A DNA stretch of 64,000 nt from Bradyrhizobium xenonodulans (GCF_027594865.1 NZ_CP089391.1:7036501-7100500); one strand, 5' to 3'; counted from the stretch's first letter, positions 18,512-27,981 are shown. Numbers and translations: made by a program. The notes: a model not told the origin generated them from the letters alone.

Positions 18512-19273
18512 TTAGGACTTTCGAAGCCATGCATTTGGAGCACAAGTAAGATTGCTCCCGAACGCGTCGGTGTAGTAAGTATCGATTAAGAATCCAGATT
18601 GCTCGACCAACTGCAAGCCATCAATAATCTCTTTATCTGCGTTCATAGGATTGTCTTCAATTACATAGTAATCTCCTGACGCCAAAAAGTGGTTTAGGTA
18701 AGAAAATATCGAAAAGATTTGTACGTGCGCGTCATCGATCACAAGCCACGGATGAGGCAGCCTCTTCAGCAGGTTTTCGTCGAAGTTGGCAACGTCCGAA
18801 AGGTCAACCTGATGAAAGGTAAGAAGTGGATGTTTTGCATTTTCATGGATACATTTGCTGTTCAAATCAAATGAGTGAACTTCACCTGGTTTTTCGCAAA
18901 GTACCGACAGATGATCAGCGAACCACAGTCCGCTGCCACCTTGAAGCGAACCGAGTTCTAAGATTGTCCTCGGCTGAAGTTCCCAGATAAGTCTCGTATA
19001 CAGAGCCAGATCAAAAGGGGTCTTGACATTCATTAACCCTTTATACGTCAACGCTAAGACTCCAACCTTTGTGGAGCGATTGGGAAAAATCTTCGGGTGA
19101 AGGGACGATGTCCATCCTCGTGCCGATGGCCTTGCAAAACGGTCGGAGCGGTCAGCATTGACAACGCTACTTAGTGCGATTGCCCAACCAAGATTTCCCT
19201 CCGGCGTTAGTTGATCGGGGTAGTTCTTGTGGGCGGTCTCCGAAAAAGCCTTGTATCCCGAAGCGAGTCTCAT
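18512..19273 (-). CDS. CmcI/cephalosporin hydroxylase-family SAM-binding protein
   Basis: 253 residues from the ATG at 19273, which has GGAG upstream (GGAGATAAGACCC). A longer start at 19312 is possible. The Rossmann glycine motif reads ILELGSLQGGSGLWFADHL, followed by VHSFDLNSK, HPWLVIDDAH and DYYVIEDNPMN, a pattern typical of the CmcI family (a methyltransferase fold that includes antibiotic-biosynthesis enzymes). It stands alone on the minus strand. A weak -24/-12 element lies upstream. Family members usually modify small molecules; substrate unknown. Confidence 0.75.
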   Translation of the reverse strand: MRLASGYKAFSETAHKNYPDQLTPEGNLGWAIALSSVVNADRSDRFARPSARGWTSSLHPKIFPNRSTKVGVLALTYKGLMNVKTPFDLALYTRLIWELQPRTILELGSLQGGSGLWFADHLSVLCEKPGEVHSFDLNSKCIHENAKHPLLTFHQVDLSDVANFDENLLKRLPHPWLVIDDAHVQIFSIFSYLNHFLASGDYYVIEDNPMNADKEIIDGLQLVEQSGFLIDTYYTDAFGSNLTCAPNAWLRKS

Positions 19274-19413
19274 GGGTCTTATCTCCGTGCTGCGCCCGTC
19301 ATGGGCTCTCATGGGCAGTTCGATCGGCCGCTAGAAACTAATTAAACCACTGCTAACTTGCTTGGGCAGCTACCAAATCAAACAGGGCTTAAGCGACTGA
19401 GAGGCATCCTTGT

Positions 19414-19430
19414 CGCACCACCGCTGCCAG
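19414..19430 (-). promoter_or_regulatory. Weak sigma54-like element upstream of the CmcI-like gene
   Basis: On the minus strand CTGGCAGCGGTGGTGCG has GG and GC separated by ten bases, with TGGCA and TGC conserved. It lies about 140 bp before the start at 19273. No TGT-N10-ACA site was found 80-150 bp upstream, so this may be chance. Confidence 0.3.
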
Positions 19431-20056
19431 CAACTGCAAACTAGATGGCTCTACACTCGTGGTGAGCGTGGCATTCTTTTGTGGCTGTACAGCAGCTTCC
19501 CCGCTTCAGCAGGCTCCTCGTGCGGCTCTCAGAGCAGATTAATCTCGATCAGCGTCACCGAACGGGCGGAAAGCATGCTCGCCTGGCGAACGATCGACGT
19601 TACCTGCTGTTGGCGCCGCGAAGCTCATAGTCTCGGCGATGATCTCCAGTTCAATGGTAGCCTTCGGCACCTCCTTCGACGAGAGTGGTGCGCGCACGCT
19701 TCTTCGCCAGCACCAACCAGCGTACCTTGCCGAAGTTCATGTTTTCTGTAGCCGTCCAGGAGGGATGCGGGGTAATCGCCTGGCATGCGCTCGAACCAGA
19801 CGCGCTGCGGCTCCGATAGACTTTTGTGTTGCGTCCGCCCAGAACATGTCCTCTTTCGAGATGACGGCTTGCGCATTTCCGGCTGACAACTAACTCTAGC
19901 CACGCGCGCATGTTTTTCGATCTTTTTTCAAAATCGGCCATCGGAGTTTCCAGTGTCAATATTTTATAGTGGCAAGGGCTACCTAGCTCAGGAGACTCGC
20001 TTGAGGTCCGCCGGAAAGAAGACCGAGGTCGCTTGGGCTGCCACGTCTTGCGCCGT
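19431..20056. other. Gene-poor stretch; no clearly supported gene
   Basis: About 600 bp. A minus-strand frame at 19651-19959 has no recognised family and competes with another frame. It may be remnant DNA belonging to the decayed SDR region that follows. Confidence 0.35.
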
Positions 20057-20640
20057 TTAATGCCCTTTAAGGCGGAAGCCCTCGGTTGTCAGCATCTTCA
20101 CCTCTGCGATCTCTTGGCCGGAGAGGATCTTACCCGAATGATCTGCAGCCAAGTCGGACGCCATGAAGAGTACGCCAGGAGCGACATTCTCGGGCAGCAT
20201 GACAGGATCAGGTTCGCGATCCCGCAGGCCTGGAATGTCCACCCACATCCTCGTGGCCGCGTTTGGCGCCAAGCCCATGACGCCGGGTACTTGCGGCCCT
20301 CGATGGAAAGCACCCGCACCAAGCCATAAATGCCGGCCCTAGCGGCCGTAGTTCGATTGACCGAATTCCCGAACAACGCCGACGTTGACGACGTCATGAT
20401 TATTACGCCTAGCCGGCCGTTGTCGTTCAGCCATTTCCACACTGGCAGCGTGCAGCAGTAAGCTCCTTTCAGGCGGGCCTTGACGACGGGATCCCAATCC
20501 TTCTCGGAGGTGCTGACATGCAGGCATTACGGATCATGATGTCGCCTTTTCCGAAGGCGTCAAGCGCTGTCCTGAAGATGTTCTCGCTGCCAGCAAACGA
20601 ACTCTCTCCAGATTCCTCGTATCCATCCGAGCTAGGCCGC
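20057..20640 (-). pseudogene. Short-chain dehydrogenase/reductase, multiply frameshifted
   Basis: Fragments in different minus-strand frames line up with one SDR: FRTALDAFGKGDIMIRNA (cofactor/NNAG region), KARLKGAYCCTLPVWKWLND, VIIMTSSTSALFGN (active-site serine region), RTTAARAGIYGLVRVLSIEG (YxxxK region, tyrosine-lysine pair not clean) and APNAATRMW then FMASDLAADHSGKIL at the C-terminus. The pattern resembles the SDR domain of multifunctional hydroxyacyl-CoA dehydrogenases. The upstream end is cut by the IS66 element starting near 20650. Confidence 0.75.
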
Positions 20641-20650
20641 GGACAGGAGC

Positions 20651-20893
20651 TCACCGATTCCACCGCTTGAGGAGTTCGGGGTCCTCCTTGTGCATCCTGA
20701 TGAGCTCCGTCAGGTTTTCGATGCCGAAGTCGGTGAACGCCATGACCTGGTCGTCACCTATGCCGTAAACCCAGATGACGCCATCCTCTGTGTCCATTCC
20801 GTTGGCCACGTCCCGGAGCCAGTCTTGGTCTTCGCCGAGGTCTTTTGCGACGCGAGCGATGGTGAAGACGGCGTGAACCTTGTTGACGTGCAT
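20651..20893 (-). CDS. IS66 passenger small protein (80 aa), unknown function
   Basis: MHVNKVHAVFTIARVAKDLG, then EDQDWLRDVANGMDTEDGVIWVYGIGDDQVMAFTDFGIENLTELI. It follows the tnpC stop by only 2 bp on the same strand and is acidic and well-formed. Similar small ORFs are remembered next to rhizobial IS66 tnpC genes. No function known. Confidence 0.65.
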   Translation of the reverse strand: MHVNKVHAVFTIARVAKDLGEDQDWLRDVANGMDTEDGVIWVYGIGDDQVMAFTDFGIENLTELIRMHKEDPELLKRWNR

Positions 20894-20895
20894 GG

Positions 20896-22545
20896 CTACG
20901 CCGCCTGGGCGGAGGACCTTGACGCAGGAGGCGTCCAGTTCCAGGGCAACAACTCGTGCAGGCGGTTCTGCGGCATGTCGGCGATGCGCGCGAAGACGTC
21001 GGCAAGCCAGGCTTTCGGGTCGATGTCGTTGAGACGCGCCGTCATGATAAGCGTGGCCATCACGGCAGCCCGCTCGGCGCCGCGATCAGAACCGGCGAAC
21101 AACCATGCCTTTCTTCCCAGAGCAAAACCGCGCAACGCTCGCTCTGCTGCATTGTTCGTCATGCAGATCCTTCCGTCGTGGACAAGGCGGGCAAAGCCCT
21201 CCCAACGGTTGAGCAGATAGTTGATCGGCTTAATCACGTTGGACGAACGCGAGAGCCGGGCAGATTCCGCCCGGAGCCAAGCCTCAAGGTCGGTCAGCAG
21301 TGGCGCGCTTCTCTCCCGACGGATCCGCAGCCGCTCCTCAGCATTCAACCCGTAGATCTCGCGCTCGATCTCGAACAGCTGGTCAATTCGACGAACCGCT
21401 TCCAGCGCGATCGGCGAGATCGCCGTCGCCGACCGTCCGCGGCGCGCGTTCTGGGCGATATCGGCCAGTTCGAAGAACGCCCTCCGGCCGTGCGCCCAGC
21501 AGAAGGCGGGCGTGGCAGGCGACGCCTTGCGCCCGGGATCGAAGAGAGCGTTGAACCCGCTATAGGCATCGACCTGCAGGATCCCAGCGAAGTTCTGAAG
21601 ATGCCGCGCGGGATGCTCGCCGCGCCGATCACGTGAGGAGTAGAACAGCGCCGCCGGTGGATCTCGCCCGCCGAATGGCCGATCGTCGCGAACATAGGTC
21701 CAAATCCGGCCGGTATCTGCTTTCCCTTTCGCCAGGATCGCGATCTTGGTGTCGTCACCGTGGAGCCTGTCGGCGGAGAGCACATAGGCTTCGATCAGTT
21801 CAAAGATCGGCCTGGTCGCAAAGGCTCCCGCGCCCACCTGGTCCGCCAGCGTGGAGACCGACAGGTCGATCCCTTCGCATTTGAAGCGCTGGCTCTGTCG
21901 ATTTAGCGGCTGATGCTGACCAAATTTGTCGAACAGGATCGTTGCCAGAAGCTGGGGTCCGATATAGCCCCGCGGCGTGGCATGGAACGGCGCCGGCGGC
22001 TGCGTGATCGCCTCGCAATCCCGGCAACTGAACTTCTCCCGCACTGTGTCGATCACCTTGAACCGGCGTGGGATCTCCTCCAGCGTCGAGGTCACGCTTT
22101 CGCCGAGCTTCGACAGTCGCGCCGACCCGCAGCAGCGACACTGCGTCGGGGCCGGCAGCACCACGCGCTCCCGCTCGATATCATCGGGAAAGGGCTGGCG
22201 CACCGGCCGCCTGCGCTCAAACGAACGCACCGTCTGCGTCTTCCCGGCCGCCTTCTCGGCAGCGAGTTCATCTTCAGTCGCGGCCGCCTCGAGTTCCTCA
22301 AGCTCAAGCTCCAACTGATCGAGCAGCCGCGCCGACCGCTCGGAGCGCGCGCCATATATCGTGCGTCGTAGCTTCTCGATCTCGAGCTTGAGATGGGCAA
22401 TCAGCGCTTCGGTGCTCGATTGCTTCGCCTGGGCATTGGCCGCTTCAGCAAGTCTGGCTTCCGCCGCAAGCCTGGCCGTGCGCTCGGCTAGGATCATTGC
22501 ATGCGCGGCGGCAAGATCGGGCGGCAGGTCGGCGCTGGAGTCCAT
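20896..22545 (-). CDS. tnpC: IS66 family transposase TnpC, full length
   Basis: 549 residues. N-terminal coiled region (MILAERTARLAAEARLAEAA), basic helix (LRRTIYGARSERSARLLDQL), zinc-binding segment CRCCGSARLSKLGE, then KFSCRDCEAITQPPAPFHATPRG, and the DDE core with LHGDDTKIAIL, ILQVDAYSGFNALF and TNNAAERALRGFALGRKAW. No frameshift seen. Confidence 0.92.
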   Translation of the reverse strand: MDSSADLPPDLAAAHAMILAERTARLAAEARLAEAANAQAKQSSTEALIAHLKLEIEKLRRTIYGARSERSARLLDQLELELEELEAAATEDELAAEKAAGKTQTVRSFERRRPVRQPFPDDIERERVVLPAPTQCRCCGSARLSKLGESVTSTLEEIPRRFKVIDTVREKFSCRDCEAITQPPAPFHATPRGYIGPQLLATILFDKFGQHQPLNRQSQRFKCEGIDLSVSTLADQVGAGAFATRPIFELIEAYVLSADRLHGDDTKIAILAKGKADTGRIWTYVRDDRPFGGRDPPAALFYSSRDRRGEHPARHLQNFAGILQVDAYSGFNALFDPGRKASPATPAFCWAHGRRAFFELADIAQNARRGRSATAISPIALEAVRRIDQLFEIEREIYGLNAEERLRIRRERSAPLLTDLEAWLRAESARLSRSSNVIKPINYLLNRWEGFARLVHDGRICMTNNAAERALRGFALGRKAWLFAGSDRGAERAAVMATLIMTARLNDIDPKAWLADVFARIADMPQNRLHELLPWNWTPPASRSSAQAA

Positions 22546-22590
22546 AGCCAGATGGAATCACATTCGCTGCCAAACTCAAATGACAAAGTC

Positions 22591-22938
22591 TCAGCCCACG
22601 CTGGTCGGACGCCAGGCCTCTTGGGGATTGCGCCAGTCGATGCCGGACAAGAGATAACTCATCTGCGCCTGCGAGATCGACACAACGCCATCCGCCAGCG
22701 ACGGCCATATAAAACGGCCTCTCTCCAATTTTTTTGTAAACAGGCATGCTCCCTGGCCGTCATGCCAGATCACTTTCAATAAATCACCCCTGCGTCCGCG
22801 GAAGCAGAACAAATGACCACTCAGCGGATCGCGGCGCAGCACCTCTTGCACCTGCAACGACAATGAGGCGAAGCCTTTGCGCATGTCGGTGTGGCCCGTC
22901 GCCAGCCACACCCGAACTCCCGTAGGAACCGGAATCAT
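22591..22938 (-). CDS. tnpB: IS66 family accessory protein TnpB
   Basis: 115 residues: [70 protein letters not shown]. Canonical IS66 Orf2. Start overlaps the tnpA stop by 4 bp (22935-22938). Confidence 0.92.
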   Translation of the reverse strand: MIPVPTGVRVWLATGHTDMRKGFASLSLQVQEVLRRDPLSGHLFCFRGRRGDLLKVIWHDGQGACLFTKKLERGRFIWPSLADGVVSISQAQMSYLLSGIDWRNPQEAWRPTSVG

Positions 22939-23342
22939 CGCGAATCCAAAACCTCGATGATCCGGCGAAGCGCCTCAACGTCGACGCCCGCATCGACAAT
23001 GACCCGCCGCCTGCCGGTTAGCTCGATCTCGATCCGACGCTCCGTCGAATGTGCGGTCGCGCTCTCCGATGGCGCCGCCACCGACGCAGCGGGCACCCCA
23101 TCGGCCACAACTGCCTTGACAAAGCCAGTCCCGGATTTGGTCCGGGTCGCCGCGAAGGCTCTTCGCCAAGTCACCAACAGAGAACGCGACAAGCCGTATC
23201 GCCGCGCTGTCGCCGCAACCAGGCGCGGCTCCGATAGGCTCTCCAAAACAATCCGCGCCTTCTCTTCCTCAGACCAACGCCGCCGCCGGCCTGTATCAAC
23301 CACTTCCAGTCGATACACCGTACTGATCGTATGGCTGTCCAT
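22935..23342 (-). CDS. tnpA: IS66 family accessory protein TnpA (HTH)
   Basis: From the ATG at 23342 ([20 protein letters not shown]) it shows [20 protein letters not shown] and the helix-turn-helix [20 protein letters not shown], then a variable linker and [23 protein letters not shown]. Typical IS66 Orf1. Confidence 0.9.
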   Translation of the reverse strand: MDSHTISTVYRLEVVDTGRRRRWSEEEKARIVLESLSEPRLVAATARRYGLSRSLLVTWRRAFAATRTKSGTGFVKAVVADGVPAASVAAPSESATAHSTERRIEIELTGRRRVIVDAGVDVEALRRIIEVLDSR

Positions 23343-23413
23343 ACGTACAGTTCTCAACCATCAGGCCAACCCGCCGCAAGGCGTCTCCCCTCGGAGGCTT
23401 ACGATTCCTCGTA

Positions 23414-24035
23414 AACAGGCACGCCCCCAAGGCCATCCTGCCAGATCACCTTCCGCGCGGAAGCAGAACAAATGACCACTCAGCGGATCGCGGCGCAGCA
23501 CCTCTTGCACCTACAACGACAATGAGGCGAAGCCTTTGCGCATGTCGGTGTGGCCTGTCGCCGGCGACACCCGAACTCCCGTAGGAACCGGAATCATCGC
23601 GGATCTCGAGCCTCGATGATCCGGCGAAGCGCCTCAACGTCGACGCCCGCAGCCAACTCGATCTTAATCCGAGGCTTCGTCGAATAGGTTGTCGCGCTCT
23701 CCGATGAGGCCGCCTCCGATGCCACGGGCGCGCTCTCGGCCACGACTGTCCTGACAAAGCCAGCCTCGGATTTGGTCCGGTTCGCCGCGAAGGCTCTTCG
23801 CCAAGTCACCAGCAGAGAACGCGAGAAGCCGTATGGCCGCGCTGTCGCCGAAACCAACCGCGGCTCGAACAGGCTCTCCAAAACAATCCGCGCCTTCTCC
23901 TGCTCAGACCAACGCCGCTGCCGGCCTGTCTCCACCACTTCTAATCGATTCAGCGCTGATCGTATGGCTGTCCATATGTACAGTTCTCAACCATCAGGCG
24001 AGTTTGTCGCAAGGTGTCTTTCCTCGGAGGCTTAC
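23414..24035 (-). mobile_element. Partial second IS66 end, direct tandem with the preceding copy
   Basis: 23414-24035 repeats 22735-23402 in the same orientation. It contains a nearly complete tnpA ([40 protein letters not shown]) missing the GRRRVIVD segment, and the 5' part of tnpB with an internal deletion near 23455 and an in-frame TAG where the other copy has CAG (SLSL stop). It ends TCCTCGGAGGCTTAC at 24021-24035, matching the terminus at 23402. A decayed copy or failed one-ended event. Confidence 0.8.
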
Positions 24036-24126
24036 GATGCGTCCCAACTTGACGGCCCTCCAGGCGCCGGTCGTGATTTGATTTCGAGCAGACGCCGAGC
24101 GAGGAGCCCGATCCGTGGGAAAACCG

Positions 24127-24817
24127 TTAGATCCGCATCCACGGAGCGGTCCTGGGCGCTCGGAGTGCGATCCAATCAGGATCCGACCACGACCGCTCTA
24201 TTTCAAAGCTGAACAAAGGGATCAGATAGTCCCGTATGATGATCGTGACGTGAGCTTCGCTGGCCTCATCCTCGGTCAACTGCCCGGCCTCGTTGGCATT
24301 CGCATATTGAGCCGTGGTCTGGATCAAATGTTTCCTTCCGAAGCAAAACCTCACATCATCGAAAAGGAACAGAGCGCCAGGCCTCAACAGCCGTTACTGC
24401 TGCGATGGCAACTAACTGCCAGATCGACATAGATTGAATGGCTACGTCGAGATAGATGATGTCGACAATCTCTCGATGTCACGCCAACCTGATCAGGTTG
24501 AACAGGTATGTTCCTGACGGATTTCCCAGAAATGTGATGTTTCGATCGCCGATGCCGGCCGCGGCCAGGTCGGCCTGGCGTTGGGCGCAGACATGTTCGA
24601 AGTCCAAGCCTACATAGCGGATGTCGAACTCATCGATGGTCCTGAACCGCTCCTCCCTGAACGTCGGTCCTACGCCGATCTCCAGAAAGCTGCACCCAGG
24701 ATTCTGTCGAAGGATCTGGACCAGCCGAGCATGAACCGACTGCCTGTACGCCCGGTAGTCGCTGGGCAGAGGATGGCTACCGTCAAATAGGACGTCGTAA
24801 CGAGCACTATTCATCAA
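24127..24817 (-). pseudogene. Class I SAM-dependent methyltransferase, interrupted
   Basis: The start at 24817 is MMNSARYDVLFDGSHPLPSD, with a Rossmann motif GCSFLEIGVGPTFREERF and YVGLDFEH. An in-frame TGA at 24479-24481 follows NLIRLA; the same frame continues with HREIVDIIYLDVAIQS, the expected D-I-I-Y-L-D strand. The frame then shifts to RPGALFLFDDVRFCFGRKHL and runs to 24127. The combined length fits a Methyltransf_24-type enzyme of about 230 residues. It follows the Gfo/Idh-type gene on the same strand, so it was probably the last gene of the radical-SAM operon. Confidence 0.75.
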
Positions 24818-24977
24818 TTGTCTCGCAATTGGTCAGAACATACATCTGGCATGCCGTACGCTGGGCCAAGTGCCTCCCCTTCCCGGTCACGAGCAACGAT
24901 GGCCAATGTCGGACCGTTTCCAGGCGAACACTGCAAGCCCAGAATGCCAAAGTGCGTTGAAGTCGAAGCAACGCCAT

Positions 24978-26384
24978 TCATGCCTGTACTTTACTGACTG
25001 CGCGTAATGGGGCCGCTTGATCTCTGTTCGCTCCATCCGTCGTGACCGCCGCCAAGTAGTGAGCAAAGAGCGATATCGGCCGGGTGTGCGACTCAAGGGA
25101 ACTCTTGCCGCTCCGCCCTGCCAACCAGTCGTCAAACAGCCTTTTGCGACCTGTGCGAAGGTCGGCGTTTCGGACAAGCGTGTCCCGCGCGGGATAAAGC
25201 CGTTCGCGTAAGGCTGCGCCGCCGAGGAAACCGGCATTCCGCCAAAGCGTGATGTGCGCCTCCCTTCTCAGTTGCGGATGAGCTTCCGTGCTCAAATGTG
25301 CGCGCTTGAAGATCCTGGCCTCGATCGCTGCGAAGGGACCGATATTCAAGCGGATGGTCTCGGACCCGTACCGTCCGTTCTTGTCGTAAACATCGGCTGG
25401 CAGTTGCCGCCAATTGCGAAGCGACACGCTGGTCTGCAGAAGGTCGAGCCGAAACAGGCAGACGGTCTCACGGCTTCCGGCACGCCTTGCGGCTCCGGAC
25501 GAGACAATATCCGTCTCACCCCAGAACGGTGGCGCGGGAAACAGTCGAGCGACTGGCGCGTCGCCGAGAAGCCTGCTCACCGGATCCGGGCCAATCTGCC
25601 CGACCTGGTCGGCGGCGGTCGCCCGATGGACATCCAACTCGACCGTCAGCCTCCCGAAGTGGTCCTCATTGTGAGCCAGAAGACCGGCGAGAATGTCAAT
25701 GTAGTGATAACCGGAATGACAAAGCATTCCGTAGCCGTAGCGGTAAGGATGGTCCTCCCGGGAGAGGATCTCCTCCTCCGTATTCCACACTCCCGCGTGA
25801 TGTTCGATACCAATATAGGTGACCGGCGTGCCAAGGTTTCGGGAGGCGCGGCGCGCATAGCGTCCAATCAATTCGTACACTGCGTTGTAGCGGCGCGGCG
25901 TCATGACCACGCAACGGCCGCCAGTCCGAACGCAGATCTCCTTGAGCTCGGCTAACGCACCGACCAGCCGGTCCGCGGCAGGGCGTCCATCCGCCCCCAT
26001 GGGAAGAACGATGGGCTTGTCGACCAGGCAATCAAGTCCAAGTCTAAGCGCCGCGCGCAGGTAGCCCAAATGAGCCTTGGGTTCGGTCGAGACGATCACT
26101 TTCGCGCCTGGACGTGCCAGAGCCGTCAGGACGTCCTCCCCATGGCCGGAATACCAGATCGCCCGTCGCCGGAGATCGGGTACCCATGAGACGCTCGCCG
26201 GCCTGCAGGTGCGGGGCCGGAAAAAGGCATCCACATCGCCTCGCACGCTGTCGAGCTCGACGACATGGAAGGCCGATGCTCGGCCGCTGGAGACGGCATC
26301 CTCGATCAGAGGAATATATTTCGCCCGGGCATAAGCACCGAGACCGACGAGAATGATATCTCCCCGCATGCGCCTTCTGATCAC
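24978..26384 (-). CDS. Gfo/Idh/MocA-like NAD(P)-binding protein
   Basis: 468 residues, longer than the usual 330-400. The Rossmann start is IILVGLGAYARAKYIPLIE (residues about 10-28). KVIVSTEPKAHLGYLRAALR and LDCLVDKPIVLP supply the family's E/D-K-P motif. EHHAGVWNTEEEILSRED and LCHSGYHYIDILAG (S-G-x-H-x-x-D) fit the catalytic-domain pattern. The last roughly 120 residues have no recognised domain. It lies 145 bp downstream of a radical SAM gene on the same strand and upstream of a broken methyltransferase. The start is ambiguous: M6 at 26369 has AGAAGG three bases upstream. Predicted to oxidise or reduce a sugar-, amino-acid- or imine-type substrate. Confidence 0.72.
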   Translation of the reverse strand: MIRRRMRGDIILVGLGAYARAKYIPLIEDAVSSGRASAFHVVELDSVRGDVDAFFRPRTCRPASVSWVPDLRRRAIWYSGHGEDVLTALARPGAKVIVSTEPKAHLGYLRAALRLGLDCLVDKPIVLPMGADGRPAADRLVGALAELKEICVRTGGRCVVMTPRRYNAVYELIGRYARRASRNLGTPVTYIGIEHHAGVWNTEEEILSREDHPYRYGYGMLCHSGYHYIDILAGLLAHNEDHFGRLTVELDVHRATAADQVGQIGPDPVSRLLGDAPVARLFPAPPFWGETDIVSSGAARRAGSRETVCLFRLDLLQTSVSLRNWRQLPADVYDKNGRYGSETIRLNIGPFAAIEARIFKRAHLSTEAHPQLRREAHITLWRNAGFLGGAALRERLYPARDTLVRNADLRTGRKRLFDDWLAGRSGKSSLESHTRPISLFAHYLAAVTTDGANRDQAAPLRAVSKVQA

Positions 26385-26529
26385 TCTCTCACTTTTGCCT
26401 CATCAGCACTTCGGACTTGATGAGGGCAGACACTGGGCCGGTCCGACGGACGCTGACAAGGTGGGATACTGCCTTCCTCGCGCACCGAGTACCGCCGATA
26501 TGGAGGCTTTTCGTTCATCGATCGCTTGG

Positions 26530-27558
26530 TCATGCGCAGGCGAGCGCACGGTTCTCGACATTCTTCAAGAGGGCGAGCTGACTCGGGCATTGGCCGCAGC
26601 CGCTGTTCGCCCGAAATTTCTCCAAAGCCGGCGAGCTACGCCAAACCTTCTCCAGGTCGAACTCCGGCGATCGGATATTGCCGAGGAGGAACTCGCGGCT
26701 ATCGGGATCACCGACGACGAAGGAACAGGGATACAAATCGCCGTTTGCAGAGAGGTAGACCGCGGTGGCACCACAGTCGCATTCGGTATATCTGACGTTT
26801 GGCCGTGGCTGCGACGTATCGATGAAAATCGGCGGCGGCAGTTCGAGGCGTGCTGAGCTGGGCTCTGCAGCAATCCCCATCAGGGCTTCCTGCAGCTCTC
26901 GAATTTCGTCAGCCGAGCCCAAGAGCGCATCCTCATTGCCGAGGGCAACGCCCGAGGCGAACATCGGCTTGACCCTGAAGGAGTAGACGCCGATTGACGA
27001 CAGGAGCCGGTAGGCGTCGAGCGCCTCACCGATGTTGTGCCGGTTGGCAGTCATCCTGGCCTGCACCAAGGCCCCGCAATTGGCCGCCTCAGCCATCTGC
27101 CGGAGCGCAGAATCGTAAACACCCGCTTTGCCCCGGAAGCGGTCCACCGTGTTTCGCTTCGCGCCGTCAAAGCTGAACTGGAACGTCAGGTTCTCGCGAT
27201 CGTCAAAGAACGAGGCGACGTCATAAATTGGCACCTGTCCGAGCCCCCCTGTGTTCAGTTGCACGTGAAGGCCTCGCTTGTTCGCATGGGCCATCACGGC
27301 TGCCGTGCGCGGAAACACGCGCTTGAGAAGCGGCTCGCCACCCGTCAAAGAGACTTTTCTCAGCGAATATTTGTCGACGAGAAGGTCGACGAACTCCGTC
27401 ATCTCCTCGATAGATAGTTGTGATGGCTCCAAAAGCTGCTTGTATTGATCCCGATACTCTTCAGGAACATAGCAATGCTCGCAATGAAGATTGCAGTAGA
27501 AAGATACGCAAATTCTCGTATGGTTGAAGACAATGGGCAGCGGATGGTCGCTTGGCAT
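26530..27558 (-). CDS. Radical SAM/SPASM domain protein
   Basis: 342 residues. The [4Fe-4S]-SAM motif is C22-NLH-C26-EH-C29, followed by SLTGGEPLLKRVF (GGE motif) and LTFQFSFDGAKRNTVDRFRG. The C-terminal SPASM region has cysteines at about 260, 262, 278, 321 and 324 (CDCGATAVYL, LYPCSF, SGCGQCPSQ), enough for an auxiliary cluster. It has a strong AGGAGG ribosome site, and upstream lie a -24/-12 promoter and a NifA-type site. Such enzymes modify peptides or small molecules. No obvious precursor peptide gene was seen next to it, and its operon partners are a Gfo/Idh-type protein and a (broken) methyltransferase, which fits small-molecule biosynthesis. Confidence 0.88.
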   Translation of the reverse strand: MPSDHPLPIVFNHTRICVSFYCNLHCEHCYVPEEYRDQYKQLLEPSQLSIEEMTEFVDLLVDKYSLRKVSLTGGEPLLKRVFPRTAAVMAHANKRGLHVQLNTGGLGQVPIYDVASFFDDRENLTFQFSFDGAKRNTVDRFRGKAGVYDSALRQMAEAANCGALVQARMTANRHNIGEALDAYRLLSSIGVYSFRVKPMFASGVALGNEDALLGSADEIRELQEALMGIAAEPSSARLELPPPIFIDTSQPRPNVRYTECDCGATAVYLSANGDLYPCSFVVGDPDSREFLLGNIRSPEFDLEKVWRSSPALEKFRANSGCGQCPSQLALLKNVENRALACA

Positions 27559-27591
27559 GGCATCCTCCTAGCTCTCTCCCAGAAAGGTTGC

Positions 27592-27607
27592 AGCAGGATT
27601 TATGCCA
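27592..27607 (-). promoter_or_regulatory. Sigma54 -24/-12 promoter of the radical SAM operon
   Basis: On the minus strand TGGCATAAATCCTGC, GG and GC ten bases apart. The predicted transcript start near 27581 lies about 23 nt before the radical SAM ATG, which has AGGAGG. Two mismatches to TGGCAC-N5-TTGC. Confidence 0.65.
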
Positions 27608-27688
27608 GTGCGACGCGCCGAATCTCCGACGACTTTGAGGGGGCAATGTCGCGCTCCAAACAGCTTGGCGGATTCTAGACATCAGGTC

Positions 27689-27704
27689 TGTTTGGTTTCG
27701 GACA
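27689..27704 (-). promoter_or_regulatory. NifA-type upstream activator site for the radical SAM operon
   Basis: TGTTTGGTTTCGGACA is a perfect TGT-N10-ACA, about 83 bp upstream of the -24 element. The motif alone is expected by chance every few kb; its spacing to a -24/-12 promoter is what supports it. Confidence 0.65.
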
Positions 27705-27981
27705 TACGCACGCCCACTGCCCGCAGACGCCAAGCCGATTCAACTTACTTCCAGATAGGCCACCCAGCCACAGGGGCATCAATCACCGTCGCATCCGTTG
27801 CAATGAGCATTTTATTTCCCATCCGTAGAAGTCGCGCATCATTCACTCCCACCAACCGCAACGCATCACCCTGCTGAGTCGAGCGCGGCCTGCAACCGGC
27901 GCTTGGGGCGCAGTTCTTGTTGATGTACGGTACGCACCCGGCCAGCACCCCAGGTAGGCGCGATCTTCGGGTGAAGATCAC
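27705..27981. other. Spacer between the radical SAM promoter and IS66 remnant
   Basis: A minus-strand frame (27745-27981) contains GDALRLVGVNDARLLRMGNK and similar but has no recognised family. Probably remnant DNA. Confidence 0.3.

Larger units (their letters stand above)
20651..23402 (-). mobile_element. IS66-family insertion sequence with intact tnpABC
   Basis: Minus-strand order: tnpA, tnpB, tnpC, then an 80-codon passenger gene. The right terminus at 23389-23402 ends CCTCGGAGGCTTAC, so the IS starts GTAAGCCTCCGAGG as is typical of IS66. No matching left terminus is visible next to the SDR pseudogene, so the left end appears to be lost or diverged. All three tnp frames are open, so this may be a source of functional transposase. 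Confidence 0.85.

Noticed and set aside
20456..20475. GTAAGCTCC as the left terminus of the second IS66 element
   Set aside because: The bases lie inside a continuous SDR coding match (LKGAYCCTLPVW), so the resemblance to an IS66 end is coincidental.
27461..27733. Cysteine-containing short ORF upstream of the radical SAM gene as a RiPP precursor
   Set aside because: It overlaps the 5' end of the radical SAM gene antiparallel-in-frame style on the same strand, covers the sigma54 promoter and has no ribosome site.
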